Assembly: GCF_014863585.1 (NCBI RefSeq)
Contig: NZ_CP062253.1
Span: 4,649,001-4,713,000, forward strand
Origin: Pseudomonas gozinkensis
GTDB taxonomy: Bacteria; Pseudomonadota; Gammaproteobacteria; Pseudomonadales; Pseudomonadaceae
Reading direction: 5' to 3'
Length of the DNA: 64,000 nucleotides
The notes below the pieces were generated by a model. That model did no database searches. It saw only the letters and a list, made by a program, of their open reading frames with translations, and was not told the origin of the DNA. A program made the position numbers and the translations under genes. Positions 1-9,093 of this stretch are shown in pieces; the first letter of the stretch is position 1; each line of letters begins with the position of its first letter.

Positions 1-197
1 AGGGTCGCCATCAGGTAACCCGGGGTCAGGCCGATGCTTTCCATGTATTGCGCGGTGCCCGCCAGGCCGTAGCCACCGAACAGGCCAAAGAGTTTCTGCG
101 AGCCGTGGGCGGCGAAGATCACGCCGACGGCAATGCGCAGGATGGTCAGACCGTAGCCGGCGCGGGTAAACAGAACCTTGTTGATCAGAGAGCTCAT
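1..197 (-). CDS. DoxX family membrane protein, N-terminal part (runs off window)
   Basis: The first 65 codons read leftward from an ATG at 197, preceded by an AAGGAAA ribosome binding site. The N-terminus has a basic stretch, then a hydrophobic segment (LTILRIAVGVIFAAHG) and the QKLFGLFGGYGL segment typical of DoxX proteins, which are small four-helix inner-membrane proteins. Some family members are linked to thiosulfate oxidation or redox homeostasis; the role here is unknown. The gene is cut by the window edge and not visibly broken. Family call from sequence resemblance only. Confidence 0.75.
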   Translation of the reverse strand, partial: MSSLINKVLFTRAGYGLTILRIAVGVIFAAHGSQKLFGLFGGYGLAGTAQYMESIGLTPGYLMAT

Positions 198-304
198 GTT
201 GCGTTTCCTTGTTGTCAGAAGTGCTTGTTGGTTGGCCGCCATATTAATCAGTTAATTTCATGTTAAAAGCGCAAAAATTCCGCCATAACAATCAATTTAT
301 TAGA

Positions 305-1726
305 TCATTTGCGTGAGACAACTTTCTGCCCCCGGGGCTCCAACGACTCCCGCTCCCGGTCGAACGCCAAGTAATACTTGTTCACGCTATTAACATAGCT
401 GACGGCCCCCATTCCCACCTGCTCCATGGCGATGCGCTCGACCTGGAAGAACCACTGGTTCGGATTCAGGCCGCGACGCCGTGCCTCGGCACGCATGCCC
501 TGCACCCGCTCCGGACCGATGTTGTACGCCGCCAGGGTGAACGCCATGCGCTCGCGCTCGTTGAGCTTGGGGCTGTTGAAGAACTTGCGGCGGATCATCG
601 CCAGGTACTTGGCCCCGGCCTGCACATTCGCATCGAGATTCTGGATATTGTTGACACCGACCCGCTGCGCCGCGGACGGGGTGATCTGCATCAGCCCGGT
701 CGGGCCGCTGCCGCTGCGCGCGTTGGGCTGCAGCGCCGACTCCTTGAAGGCCAGCGCCGCCAGGTTGAGCCAGTCCATGTTTTGCGCTTCGGCGTGCTTC
801 TGCAGGGTCGGGCGCAGTTTTTCCAGGCGCTGACGATCGGCCTTGGCCAGCGGATAGTGCACTTGATACAGACGGCGGTAGATCCGCAGGAATGCCGCAT
901 CTTCGTTCGACGGTTTTTTGTAGCCGGTCAGGAAGCGGTCGATGCTGGCCCGCAACATCGACGCATCACGGCGCACGAACCAGTATTCCTCGCCCGGTTC
1001 GCTGATCATCACCTGACGGTCGAAACGCAGCTTGGGCAGGATCTTGCCCCAGCGCTCGGCAATCGGTTGCTCGACGATGGTCAGGTGGAAGATCCCGCCC
1101 TGAACCATCTCCAGCACATCCTCGACCGCCAGTGTCGGATCGACCCATTCGATCTTGATCGGCGCCAGTTTGTGCAGCGCCAGTTTCTGGTTGAGCTGGC
1201 TGACCGCCTCCCCCGCCGCACTGCCGGTGGGCAGCGCCAGGGTTTTGCCGGCCAGTTGCTCGACCTTGGTGTAGCGCTTTTCACCCTTGATGCCGACCAG
1301 CACCAGCGGCACGTTGCTGGCAATCGGCTCGCTACTGGCGACCGCGTGACCCGGTTGCAGCTCGAGCAGTTCGCCCGGCGCCACCAGATCGCCTTCGCCG
1401 CGCTGCAACGCACCGAGCAATTGATCCTTGGCTTTGGGGATGATCTTGAGGGTGATTTCCTGGCCGTCGCGGGCATGGCCATTGAGGTATTGCTCGAAGG
1501 CGCGCAGCCGGTGGTATTCGATGCCGATCGCCTGGCCCTGGACTTCGCCGGAGCTGTTGCGGCTCTGATTGACCAGCACCCGCAATACGCGGCTGCTGCG
1601 GATTTCGGTCAGGTCACGAACCTTGGCGGCCGGCACGGCTTGCAGCGGCCCGGGCAGCCGCGCGACCGCCGTCATCGGCAGCAGCAGCGAACCACACAGC
1701 AGAAGCAAAACCGAGGGACGAACCAT
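305..1726 (-). CDS. MltF-like lytic murein transglycosylase (SBP_bac_3 + SLT domains)
   Basis: A 473-residue exported protein. Residues 1-22 form a signal peptide (VLLLLCGSLLLPMTAVA). Residues about 45-270 resemble a periplasmic solute-binding domain (SBP_bac_3), and about 305-455 an SLT lysozyme-like domain with the putative catalytic Glu near 329 in AFKESALQ and the GLMQITPSAA motif near 344. This two-domain order is that of MltF, which cleaves peptidoglycan glycan strands to 1,6-anhydro ends in the periplasm or at the outer membrane. The ATG at 1726 was chosen because it has a GGAGAG site and starts the signal peptide; the frame stays open upstream to 1873 but has no such signals. It diverges from tatD across about 235 bp. 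No lipobox cysteine is obvious. Pseudomonads carry more than one MltF-like protein, so the paralogue assignment is left open. Confidence 0.88.
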   Translation of the reverse strand: MVRPSVLLLLCGSLLLPMTAVARLPGPLQAVPAAKVRDLTEIRSSRVLRVLVNQSRNSSGEVQGQAIGIEYHRLRAFEQYLNGHARDGQEITLKIIPKAKDQLLGALQRGEGDLVAPGELLELQPGHAVASSEPIASNVPLVLVGIKGEKRYTKVEQLAGKTLALPTGSAAGEAVSQLNQKLALHKLAPIKIEWVDPTLAVEDVLEMVQGGIFHLTIVEQPIAERWGKILPKLRFDRQVMISEPGEEYWFVRRDASMLRASIDRFLTGYKKPSNEDAAFLRIYRRLYQVHYPLAKADRQRLEKLRPTLQKHAEAQNMDWLNLAALAFKESALQPNARSGSGPTGLMQITPSAAQRVGVNNIQNLDANVQAGAKYLAMIRRKFFNSPKLNERERMAFTLAAYNIGPERVQGMRAEARRRGLNPNQWFFQVERIAMEQVGMGAVSYVNSVNKYYLAFDRERESLEPRGQKVVSRK

Positions 1727-1962
1727 CCACTCTCCGGAAAGAATACGGGGTGTTTTTACCGCTGAGCGGTCACAAAACACCGACGAAAACAGAGCGCCTG
1801 GAGCGCTGATAAAGTGCGAGAGACTGGCACAATGATGGCAACTCTGCCAGCCCAGCCTGCCTCGCGGCCTCAACAGACAGCCATAAGCCGTTGTAGTTCT
1901 TGGCTTTTCTTATAAATCTACAGCTCTGATATGCTTTCCGGCCTTCGGCCCGAGGTAGCACC

Positions 1963-2769
1963 ATGCAACTCATCGATATCGGCGTCAACCTGACCAACCC
2001 CAGTTTCGCCGACAAACACCAGGCCGTGCTCGACCGCGCCTATGCTGCCGGGGTTTGCCAACTGGTGCTGACCGGCACCAGCGTCGAAGGCAGCGAACAG
2101 GCGCTGGAGCTGTGCCAGCAACTGGATCCGGACGGCCAGCGACTATTCGCCACCGCCGGCATTCACCCGCATTCGGCCAGCGACTGGAACGCCGACAGCG
2201 CGCGGCGTCTGCGCAGTCTGTTGCAGGAATCAAACGTGGTAGCGGTGGGCGAATGCGGGCTGGATTTCAACCGCGATTTCTCGCCGCGCCCGCAGCAGGA
2301 AAAGGTCCTCGAAGAACATCTGGCGCTGGCTGCCGAACTGCAATTGCCGGTGTTCCTGCACGAACGTGACGCGAGCCAACGACTGCTGGAAATTCTGCGC
2401 GACTTCCGCGACCGATTGCCCGCCGCGGTGGTGCATTGCTTCACCGGCGAGCAGAAAGCGCTGTTCAGTTACCTCGATCTGGATCTGCACATCGGCATCA
2501 CCGGCTGGATCTGCGATGAGCGTCGTGGCACCCATTTGCATCCGCTGGTGAAGGAAATCAAACGCGGTCGCCTGATGCTGGAAAGCGATGCGCCGTATCT
2601 GCTTCCACGCACACTGCGGCCAAAGCCGAAGAACGGCCGCAACGAGCCGGCATATCTCACTGAAGTGTTGCGCGAAGTGGCATTGCATCGGGGCGAAACC
2701 GAAGCAGATCTGGCAGCCCACACTACCGCGTGCGCCCGAACGTTCTACGGTTTACCTACCCTGCCCTGA
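1963..2769 (+). CDS. tatD: TatD family metal-dependent DNase
   Basis: 268 residues, full length for the TatD family of TIM-barrel metallohydrolases, which act as 3'-5' exonucleases on single-stranded DNA in the cytoplasm (DNA repair and degradation). Visible signatures are [11 protein letters not shown] at the N-terminus (the TatD-proper variant, not the DSHCH form of YcfH), [39 protein letters not shown] and [10 protein letters not shown], covering the expected metal ligands. Resemblance to E. coli TatD runs the whole length. It does not neighbour tatABC here and stands divergent from the lytic transglycosylase gene, so no link to protein export is suggested. Confidence 0.93.
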   Translation: MQLIDIGVNLTNPSFADKHQAVLDRAYAAGVCQLVLTGTSVEGSEQALELCQQLDPDGQRLFATAGIHPHSASDWNADSARRLRSLLQESNVVAVGECGLDFNRDFSPRPQQEKVLEEHLALAAELQLPVFLHERDASQRLLEILRDFRDRLPAAVVHCFTGEQKALFSYLDLDLHIGITGWICDERRGTHLHPLVKEIKRGRLMLESDAPYLLPRTLRPKPKNGRNEPAYLTEVLREVALHRGETEADLAAHTTACARTFYGLPTLP

Positions 2770-2877
2770 CAGAGGCAGATGTATCACTTGTTGATGCACA
2801 TCAAGATCCGGACACCTGCGTAGCGGCACAATAATGGCACCTTGCCAAAACTGTTTCCGCTATCAGAGAAGACCTCC

Positions 2878-4359
2878 ATGGGTGCCTGGCTTAGCAATAT
2901 CTCGCTGAAATACAAATTCTGGGCGGTCAACGCGGTCGCCTTTGTCACCACACTGTTGCTGGTGCTGTACGCCGTGCAGCTCGAGCAACAGGCCCGCAGT
3001 CATGCCGCGCAAACATCGGCCCAGGCCCAGGCGCAGTTGCTCAAGGCCTGGCCGGCCGGGCAAGCGCTGCCCAAATCCGATCAGGTGCTGACCTTCAAAC
3101 GCGGGGAAGCGCCGCGCCTCAACGATCAGCCGCTGCTGGAGATCACCGACAGCAACGGCTGGATCGAGATCAGTCACTTGCCGTTGTTCGGCGAAAACCC
3201 GCTGCTCGGCGCCGAGGTCTTCAGCCGTGCCGATGGTCAGCAGGTCGCCGTGATCGCCTACGCCCCCAGCCTCAGGCAGGTGTTCAGTGAGCGTTTCGCC
3301 AACTATGCGGTGGCGGTGTTCATCCTGATGCTGGCGATGCTTGGCGCTTCACAGTTGCTGATCCGCTTCCTGCTCAGCCAGCTCAACACCCTCAAGGACG
3401 TGATGCTGCACGTGGAGAAAACCGGCGACCTCGCCGCCCGGGTGCCGCTGGCCTGCAAGGATGAAGTCGGGCAGATGGCCAACGCGTTCAACGCGATGCA
3501 GGCCGGTTATCAGCGAGTGGTGACCACCGTGGCCAGCACCGCGCGGCAACTGGACGTCGGTGCCGCAAGGCTGGCATCGAGCATGAACGAAGTGCGCCAC
3601 GGCATGCTCGGCCAGCAGAGTGAAACCGATCAGGCCGCCACGGCGATCAACGAAATGACTGCCACCGTCTACCACATCGCCCAGCACGCCGGCGCCACTC
3701 GCGATCTGTCGCAGACCGCCGATGGCCTGGCCGGCAGCGGCCAGCAAGTGGTGAGCCGTGTCCAGCATTCGATTGCCGGGCTGTCCAGCGGCGTGCAGCA
3801 AACCGCCGAGATGATCCAGCGTCTGGCCGAGGACAGTCAGAAGATCAACGGCGTGGTCAGCGTGATTCACAGCATCGCCGAACAGACCAATCTGCTGGCG
3901 CTCAACGCTGCCATCGAAGCGGCTCGCGCCGGGGAAATGGGTCGCGGGTTTGCAGTGGTCGCCGACGAGGTGCGCAATCTCGCCAAACGTGTGCAGACCT
4001 CCACCGATGAAATCACCACCATGGTGTCGGCGTTGCAGGCCGGTACCCGTGACGCGGTGGACTTCATGCAGGAGAGTTCGTACAAGGCCGACGACTGCGT
4101 GCAGCAGGCGCAAGAGGCCGGCGAAGCACTGGCGGAAATCACCGGGGCGGTGGCGCAGATGCGCGAGAGCAACACGCAGATTGCGGTGGCGGCGGAACAA
4201 CAGAGTCAGGTTGCCGAAGAGATGAACCGCGCGGTGGTGAGCATTCGTGATGTCACCGAAAACACCGTGCAACAGACCGTGGATTCGGCGACCACCAGTA
4301 ACGAGTTGGCGACGCTGGCCGGGGAACTCAACAAGGCGATTGGGCAGTTGAAACTTTAA
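2878..4359 (+). CDS. Methyl-accepting chemotaxis protein
   Basis: 493 residues. A first transmembrane helix near residues 14-35 ([20 protein letters not shown]) and a second near 145-170 bracket a short periplasmic region of about 105 residues. A HAMP segment follows ([20 protein letters not shown]), then a long cytoplasmic signalling domain with the hairpin-tip signature [19 protein letters not shown] and [12 protein letters not shown]. It should relay ligand or redox input to CheA/CheW. The ATG at 2878 is preferred over an upstream in-frame ATG at 2842 because it puts the first helix close to the N-terminus and follows a purine-rich AGAGAAGA. The sensory domain is small and resembles no ligand-binding fold I can name, so its signal is unknown. 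A REPIN follows the stop codon directly. Confidence 0.92.
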   Translation: MGAWLSNISLKYKFWAVNAVAFVTTLLLVLYAVQLEQQARSHAAQTSAQAQAQLLKAWPAGQALPKSDQVLTFKRGEAPRLNDQPLLEITDSNGWIEISHLPLFGENPLLGAEVFSRADGQQVAVIAYAPSLRQVFSERFANYAVAVFILMLAMLGASQLLIRFLLSQLNTLKDVMLHVEKTGDLAARVPLACKDEVGQMANAFNAMQAGYQRVVTTVASTARQLDVGAARLASSMNEVRHGMLGQQSETDQAATAINEMTATVYHIAQHAGATRDLSQTADGLAGSGQQVVSRVQHSIAGLSSGVQQTAEMIQRLAEDSQKINGVVSVIHSIAEQTNLLALNAAIEAARAGEMGRGFAVVADEVRNLAKRVQTSTDEITTMVSALQAGTRDAVDFMQESSYKADDCVQQAQEAGEALAEITGAVAQMRESNTQIAVAAEQQSQVAEEMNRAVVSIRDVTENTVQQTVDSATTSNELATLAGELNKAIGQLKL

Positions 4360-4360
4360 G

Positions 4361-4445
4361 GGCCTCATCGCGGGCAAGCCCGCTCCCACAGTAGACTCAG
4401 CGGCGTTCACAATCCCGTGTGGGAGCGGGCTTGTCCGCGATGGCG
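4361..4445. repeat. REPIN (paired inverted REP elements)
   Basis: Two REP half-elements face each other. The left copy contains GCGGGCAAGCCCGCTCCCACA and the right copy TGTGGGAGCGGGCTTGTCCGCG, with about 35 bp between. This GGGCAAGCCCGCTCCCACA class is typical of the fluorescent pseudomonads and is mobilised by RAYT transposases encoded elsewhere. It begins next to the chemotaxis receptor stop codon and could fold as a transcript-end hairpin. Confidence 0.9.
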
Positions 4446-4571
4446 TCAGCAGAAACAGCATCAAATAAGACCATTGTGCCTATCACTTCAATAGCCAACC
4501 TTGATTCGCCGCCCTCGCTGCCCGGACCTATTCTTCAACCATGTACCAAACATGGATCGAGGAGCAGCAAC

Positions 4572-4937
4572 ATGGGCAAACGTCACCCCAACCTTCCCGC
4601 GTGGCAATGGCGCGCGTACCCGAACAACCATCAGCACCCGACCAATCTGGTGCTGCACCTGATTGCCGTGCCGCTGTTCATTGTCGCGTTTCTGTTGATC
4701 GTCTCGGGTGTGTTCAGCCTGAGTCTGGCCAGCGTGGCGATCGGCGTGATCGGCGTCATCGCGGCGCTGGGTCTGCAGCGCCACGGACACAGCCTGGAGG
4801 CGCAAGCCTCCGAGCCGTTCAGTGATCGCAAGGACGCCGTCTCGCGTCTGCTGGTCGAGCAGTTCCTGACGTTTCCGCGGTTCTTCCTCAGTGGCGGCTG
4901 GTTCCGCGCCTGGCGTGAACGTCACCGTCGGCACTGA
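4572..4937 (+). CDS. DUF962/Mpo1-like small membrane protein
   Basis: 121 residues. A polar N-terminus with His/Asn motifs (YPNNHQHPTNLVLHLIAVP) is followed by two hydrophobic segments at about 26-65 and then LQRHGHSLEAQASEPFS. The spacing of the histidine-bearing motifs resembles the DUF962/Mpo1 family, whose yeast member is an Fe2+-dependent dioxygenase acting on 2-hydroxy fatty acids. That activity is not shown for bacterial members. The ATG at 4572 follows a strong GAGGAG site; earlier in-frame codons run into the REPIN and were rejected. It converges on the thioesterase gene, with the two stops one base apart. Confidence 0.7.
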   Translation: MGKRHPNLPAWQWRAYPNNHQHPTNLVLHLIAVPLFIVAFLLIVSGVFSLSLASVAIGVIGVIAALGLQRHGHSLEAQASEPFSDRKDAVSRLLVEQFLTFPRFFLSGGWFRAWRERHRRH

Positions 4938-4938
4938 G

Positions 4939-5733
4939 TCAGGCGAAGATCGTCACCGTCTGCCGACTCATGGCAATCAGTTCACCCTTAGCGCTCCACA
5001 GCTTGGCCGCGACATGGCCGTAACCGTCGGCCGCATACTCGATGTCCGCCAGGTATTGGCAAAAATCCAGCGTACTCAAATCCCGTAACGGCTGAACGAA
5101 TTCGATGGTCCAGGTCAGCGTACTGCCCGGTGCCGGCTTCTTCAGATACGGCAACAGCGCGGGCGGCCAGGCATCGACCAGCGCCAGCAGGTGCGCCTCG
5201 TTGACCGGTTCCTCTTTCACATCCCCACGCAAACGCACCCAGCCGCCCATCAGCCGCGATTGAGTGCCGGTGAACGGCATGCCGCCGACACTCCAGCGCA
5301 TCGCCAGATGACGCATGAACTCCGGGGTCACGCCTTTGATGTACGGCAGTTCCTGGCAGTCGTTCCAGTGTTTCATCTCGGGCGCGGGATAGGCTTCAAC
5401 CGCCACTTCCGACGAGCGAGAAGCCCCGAAGCTGCCTTGCACCATCGTCACCACCTGACCGTTCTGCACCGCACGGCCCAGCACCTGGCTGACTGCCTTG
5501 CCTTCGCGCAGTACCTCGACCTCAAAGCTCACCGGTACTTCGGGCTCGACCGGGCCGACAAAGGTGATCGCCAGCGAACGTACCGGGCGATCGACCGGAA
5601 CCTTGGTGCGCATCACTTCAAATTGCAGCGCGGCCACCAACCCGCCAAAACTGGCCCGGCCCTGTCCCCACTCCGCCGGAATCGTGACCTCCGGTTGACG
5701 ACGGACAGCATCGATCAGATCGCAAAAGCGCAT
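4939..5733 (-). CDS. Acyl-CoA thioesterase family protein (double hotdog fold)
   Basis: 264 residues, the size of TesB-type double-hotdog thioesterases, which hydrolyse acyl-CoA to free fatty acid and CoA in the cytoplasm. The N-terminal hotdog has WGQGRASFGGLVAALQF, the C-terminal one SRLMGGWVRLRGD and TWTIEFVQPL. The ATG at 5733 is chosen over a GTG at 5748 because GAGG lies eight bases upstream of it. Catalytic Asp/Gln/Thr residues of TesB cannot be placed by eye, so the substrate is unknown. It is monocistronic, between convergent DUF962 and the upstream CHAD gene. Confidence 0.82.
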   Translation of the reverse strand: MRFCDLIDAVRRQPEVTIPAEWGQGRASFGGLVAALQFEVMRTKVPVDRPVRSLAITFVGPVEPEVPVSFEVEVLREGKAVSQVLGRAVQNGQVVTMVQGSFGASRSSEVAVEAYPAPEMKHWNDCQELPYIKGVTPEFMRHLAMRWSVGGMPFTGTQSRLMGGWVRLRGDVKEEPVNEAHLLALVDAWPPALLPYLKKPAPGSTLTWTIEFVQPLRDLSTLDFCQYLADIEYAADGYGHVAAKLWSAKGELIAMSRQTVTIFA

Positions 5734-5854
5734 GGGAACCTCGGACACGAAAAAGGGAATGACCGGATCTTAACCAGCGCGGCAGAGCGGCGCAGCGTCC
5801 ATTCCGGTCAAAGAGACTGACAGATAAGACAGCGGTGCTGCGCGCCAGCGGGTT

Positions 5855-6622
5855 TCAGGACTTGAAGCAGGCCGCGCTGAGTTTTTCCAGCACCCGGTCG
5901 GCCTTGCTTTCGGCCTGGATCATGGTCGCCTGCCAGGTGGCGACGCAGGGTTGCAGATCCGGTTCCTGTTCGGCGCGGGCCAGCCATTGCCAGCAATCGT
6001 GCCAGTCACCGAGGGCACCCTGTGCAGACTTCAAACGAGGTAATGCGGCTTCCGGCAGACGATCCAGTTCAGGGTAGGCCTCGATACCGTAGCGCACGCG
6101 CTTGATCAGCAGGCGCAGGCGATGGCGGTCGTGGGCCGGGTCGTGCAGCGCCACGTCGAGGTTCTTCCATTGCTTGCCCAGGCGTTTTTCGATGCGCTTG
6201 TCCAGGCTCTTGAGCAATCCCTGACGCTGGGAGGCTCGCAGAAAACGCGGAAAGGCGTCGAGGATCATCAGCAGCGACGCCACTTCGGCGCTGGCCGCCA
6301 GCGTCGGGTAGGCCTCGGCCATCTGCGCCATGCGGCGTTGCGCGGCTTCGGGCTGACCATGTTCGAGCAGATACGCCGCCAGCACCTCGCGGTCGCGCCA
6401 TGGCGTGGTCAGTTGCCCCACCGCAGCCGCCGCATCTTCCAGCTGCTCGACACCGGGCAAACCACGCAACGGTCGCAGCAGGCTGCGCAAGCGGCGTACG
6501 GTGGTGCGCAGATCGTGCAGCGCCTCAGGATCAGTCCGGGCGGTCAAACGTGCCTGACAGGCCAGCAGCCTGACTTCCAGGCTCAAGACATGAGCCACCA
6601 ACCGATCGACCAACGCAGACAT
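5855..6622 (-). CDS. CHAD domain protein
   Basis: 255 residues made almost wholly of a CHAD domain (conserved histidine alpha-helical domain). The characteristic LHDLRTTVRRLRSLLRPLR lies near residues 35-53, and further basic and His-rich helices follow (HDPAHDRHRLRLLIKRVRYG, LGDWHDCWQWL). CHAD domains bind inorganic polyphosphate and localise to polyphosphate granules. No CYTH/triphosphatase domain is fused here, so a binding or targeting role is more likely than catalysis. The start at 6622 is the only ATG before the first conserved helix. Confidence 0.88.
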   Translation of the reverse strand: MSALVDRLVAHVLSLEVRLLACQARLTARTDPEALHDLRTTVRRLRSLLRPLRGLPGVEQLEDAAAAVGQLTTPWRDREVLAAYLLEHGQPEAAQRRMAQMAEAYPTLAASAEVASLLMILDAFPRFLRASQRQGLLKSLDKRIEKRLGKQWKNLDVALHDPAHDRHRLRLLIKRVRYGIEAYPELDRLPEAALPRLKSAQGALGDWHDCWQWLARAEQEPDLQPCVATWQATMIQAESKADRVLEKLSAACFKS

Positions 6623-6699
6623 TACTTGCTCCTGAATTCAATGGCGCTGCATGAGTGTGCACCTGCGCAAGTGACTTGCCCTTGCGCCACGTCAGCAGC

Positions 6700-6978
6700 T
6701 TAGCGCCCGGCGCGGGATTCGCGAATGTAGAAGCGCGCTTTTTCGGCTTTCTTGGTGCAGCCCTCGAAGCCCTCGAATTGCTGTTGGGTCTTGGCCGCCG
6801 TCAACAGCGACAGCGCCTTGGAATAGCTGACGGTGCCGGCAAATCCTTCGGCTTTCGCCAGATCCAGTTCATGCCACGCCGCGTCGAGCTGGCTGCCGCA
6901 GCTGTCGCGGTAAGCGGTCTTGCCGGCGCAACCGGCCAATGCCAGGGCCATCAACGGCACACAGATCCAGGCTTTCAT
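6700..6978 (-). CDS. Small predicted lipoprotein of unknown function
   Basis: 92 residues. A short signal peptide (KAWICVPLMALALAGC) ends in a lipobox, LALAGC, so the protein should be acylated at Cys and anchored in a membrane. The mature part is mostly helical and charged, with two further cysteines (DSCGSQ, GFEGCTKK) that could form a disulfide, and ends YIRESRAGR. The ATG at 6978 follows GAGG; a GTG codon directly before it (6981) is an equal alternative and adds one residue. I do not recognise a characterised family. Confidence 0.75.
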   Translation of the reverse strand: MKAWICVPLMALALAGCAGKTAYRDSCGSQLDAAWHELDLAKAEGFAGTVSYSKALSLLTAAKTQQQFEGFEGCTKKAEKARFYIRESRAGR

Positions 6979-7195
6979 CACTCACACCTCAAAAATAGGT
7001 CAACAGTCGTGCAGGTAAGACGGTGCGGCAGCAAAAAAGTGCCTTGTGTCCCGCAATTGCGCCGCACTGCAAAAGATAACGCCGACGGGTCATGAAGTAT
7101 CGAAAAAACGACGCCATCGCCGCCCCGAGCGACCCTGCCGATTGTCGCCCGCCCCTTGATGGGTGCATTGTGGAACCTTGCCGGGAGGAAGTCGG

Positions 7196-8233
7196 ATGAA
7201 AAAGCGTGTCGCACTGGTGCTGGGCTCCGGTGGCGCCCGGGGCTATGCCCATATCGGGGTCATTGAAGAGATCGAACGACGGGGCTATGACATCAGTTGT
7301 ATTGCCGGCTGTTCAATGGGGGCCGTGGTCGGCGGGATTTACGCCGCCGGCAAGCTCGACGAGTACCGCAACTGGATCGAAAGCCTGGATTACCTCGACG
7401 TGCTGCGCCTGGTGGACGTCAGCTTCCGTCTCGGTGCGATCCGTGGCGAAAAAGTCTTCGGTCAGATCCGCAAGATCGTCGGCGAGATCAACATCGAAGA
7501 CCTGCGTATTCCCTACACCGCGGTGGCCGCCGACCTCACCAATCAACAGGAAATCTGGTTTCAGGAAGGCTGCCTGCATCAGGCGATGCGGGCCTCGGCG
7601 GCGATCCCCAGCCTGTTCACCCCGGTGATGCAGGGCAACCGGATGCTGGTGGACGGCGGCATTCTCAACCCGTTGCCGATCGTGCCGGTGGTGTCGAGCC
7701 ATTGCGACCTGATCATCGCGGTCAATCTCAACTCGACCAACCAGCGTCATTACAAACTGCCGGTGATCCAGCGCCCCGCCGCGTTCCGTACGCGCTTCGA
7801 CAGCCTGATCAGTTCGCTGGGTTCGAAGATGCCGTTCCGCCGCAAACAGGCCGAGCAATTGCTGATGCTGGAACAGGAAGCGCTGCGTGCCGAGGCGGCG
7901 GACATCAATCCCTGGGTCGAAGGCGCCGAACCGGAAACCCAGCAACCGGCCGCCGCCCCTGAACGCGACGGCGCCCCGAAGTCTGCCACCGGTTCGTTCA
8001 TCATCGATAACGTCGGGCCGGCGTCATTGCTCGACCTGATCAACCAGAGTTTCGAGGTGATGCAGACCTCGCTGGCGCAGTACAAGATTGCTGGCTATCC
8101 GCCGGACATCCTGATCAACGTGCCGAAGCGAGTGTGCCGGTTCTTTGAGTTCTACAAGGCGCCTGAATTGATCGCGCTGGGTCGCGAGATCGCCCGGGAT
8201 ACCCTGGATCGCTACGAGAGCGAACAGAACTGA
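7196..8233 (+). CDS. Patatin-like phospholipase family protein
   Basis: 345 residues. The N-terminal patatin domain (about 5-200) has the oxyanion-hole loop LGSGGARGYAHIGV, the nucleophile elbow GCSMG (catalytic Ser near 42) and the catalytic Asp in VDGGILNPLP. It belongs to the RssA/NTE-type bacterial lipid acyl hydrolases, which cleave acyl esters from phospholipids. The C-terminal 120 residues are less conserved and contain an Ala/Pro/Glu-rich low-complexity stretch. The ATG at 7196 follows GGGAGGAA. No signal peptide is visible, so the protein is cytoplasmic or membrane-peripheral. Its physiological substrate is unknown. Confidence 0.9.
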   Translation: MKKRVALVLGSGGARGYAHIGVIEEIERRGYDISCIAGCSMGAVVGGIYAAGKLDEYRNWIESLDYLDVLRLVDVSFRLGAIRGEKVFGQIRKIVGEINIEDLRIPYTAVAADLTNQQEIWFQEGCLHQAMRASAAIPSLFTPVMQGNRMLVDGGILNPLPIVPVVSSHCDLIIAVNLNSTNQRHYKLPVIQRPAAFRTRFDSLISSLGSKMPFRRKQAEQLLMLEQEALRAEAADINPWVEGAEPETQQPAAAPERDGAPKSATGSFIIDNVGPASLLDLINQSFEVMQTSLAQYKIAGYPPDILINVPKRVCRFFEFYKAPELIALGREIARDTLDRYESEQN

Positions 8234-8256
8234 GTTAGCGTGAATGCCGCGCGAAC

Positions 8257-8288
8257 GGCTCCGGGAGCAGGTGTCAGCTCCCGGAGCC
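8257..8288. terminator. Perfect 12-bp hairpin between convergent genes
   Basis: GGCTCCGGGAGC and GCTCCCGGAGCC pair perfectly around an 8-base loop, between the convergent patatin and Ig-like genes. There is no T-run on either side, so it is either a weak bidirectional terminator or an RNA 3'-end stabiliser. Confidence 0.55.
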
Positions 8289-8313
8289 AACCGTAGTCTT
8301 CGCAGGCAAGTCT

Positions 8314-8904
8314 CTACAGGTTTCTACCCAAAGCGGTAAACACATGTCCACTGTCGTTCGTCTGCTCGACACCGTTCGCCATGTCCTTCGTGTAGTAGTT
8401 GATTCCGGTCTCGAGTGGCGGTGGAGGTGGAGGTTCGGGCTTCTCCGCCGAGCCCGTCGTCGACCATAACTGTCCGCCCACCAATGGCCACACAGGACCA
8501 AAGCGCTGATGGAGAACCCTTAAATCATCGAGAGTGGCCAACCTTACTCGTTCCCGGTTCGCGTCCTGAATCAAGGCGTCCAATCGGCCTGGACCGAAGG
8601 TAAAGAAGGCATGCCCGTTGGGGATGAACAAGCGGTAACTCTTGGATTGACCACTTGCGTCTGTGGCTGTTACCAGGACTTGGCCAGCAGTCAGCGCAAT
8701 GACAATTCCTTGATCATCGACGTAAGCGACTCTGGGGTTGTCTACTGTGAAGTAGTAAGGTTTTTTCCCGCCCCTAGGTTGGCGCTGATAACAGGTGTCG
8801 GTAGAAGCTACGGGCATCAAACCGGAATGCCCCTGCAACGAGTGAGCTATTCCCGATATCGAGACATCCGATTCGTCCATTTCAAATTTTTTATCAGTGT
8901 CCAT
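8314..8904 (-). CDS. Orphan Ig-like (Big_2-type) / invasin-lectin-like protein
   Basis: 196 residues. Residues about 45-100 resemble a bacterial Ig-like repeat (VDNPRVAYVDDQGIVIALT, GQVLVTATDASGQS). A segment like the C-type-lectin tail of invasin/intimin proteins follows (LATLDDLRVLHQRFG, then GQLWSTT), interrupted by a six-proline linker. The ATG at 8904 has GGGG upstream; another in-frame ATG at 8970 lacks a site. Unlike true invasins it has no signal peptide, beta-barrel or autotransporter domain, so it looks like a detached effector-like or remnant module. Function unknown. Confidence 0.6.
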   Translation of the reverse strand: MDTDKKFEMDESDVSISGIAHSLQGHSGLMPVASTDTCYQRQPRGGKKPYYFTVDNPRVAYVDDQGIVIALTAGQVLVTATDASGQSKSYRLFIPNGHAFFTFGPGRLDALIQDANRERVRLATLDDLRVLHQRFGPVWPLVGGQLWSTTGSAEKPEPPPPPPLETGINYYTKDMANGVEQTNDSGHVFTALGRNL

Positions 8905-9093
8905 ATGTACCCCGATGCGATAGGCCGCCAGGTTGATCGAACGAATAACCGAGCCAATGGCCCTGATCATTTGATAGAAGAACTTACAGCTGGCAACTCA
9001 CGCATCGCACCTGACAGAACTGACAGTCACGATGAACGGTAACCCGGTGAAGAGCGCTCAGACCCCATCAGCCATTTTGATTGTCGATGGAGC

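Noticed and set aside
3349..4464. 371-codon frame opposite the chemotaxis receptor
   Set aside because: Antisense to a clear receptor gene; His/Gly-rich composition typical of a shadow.
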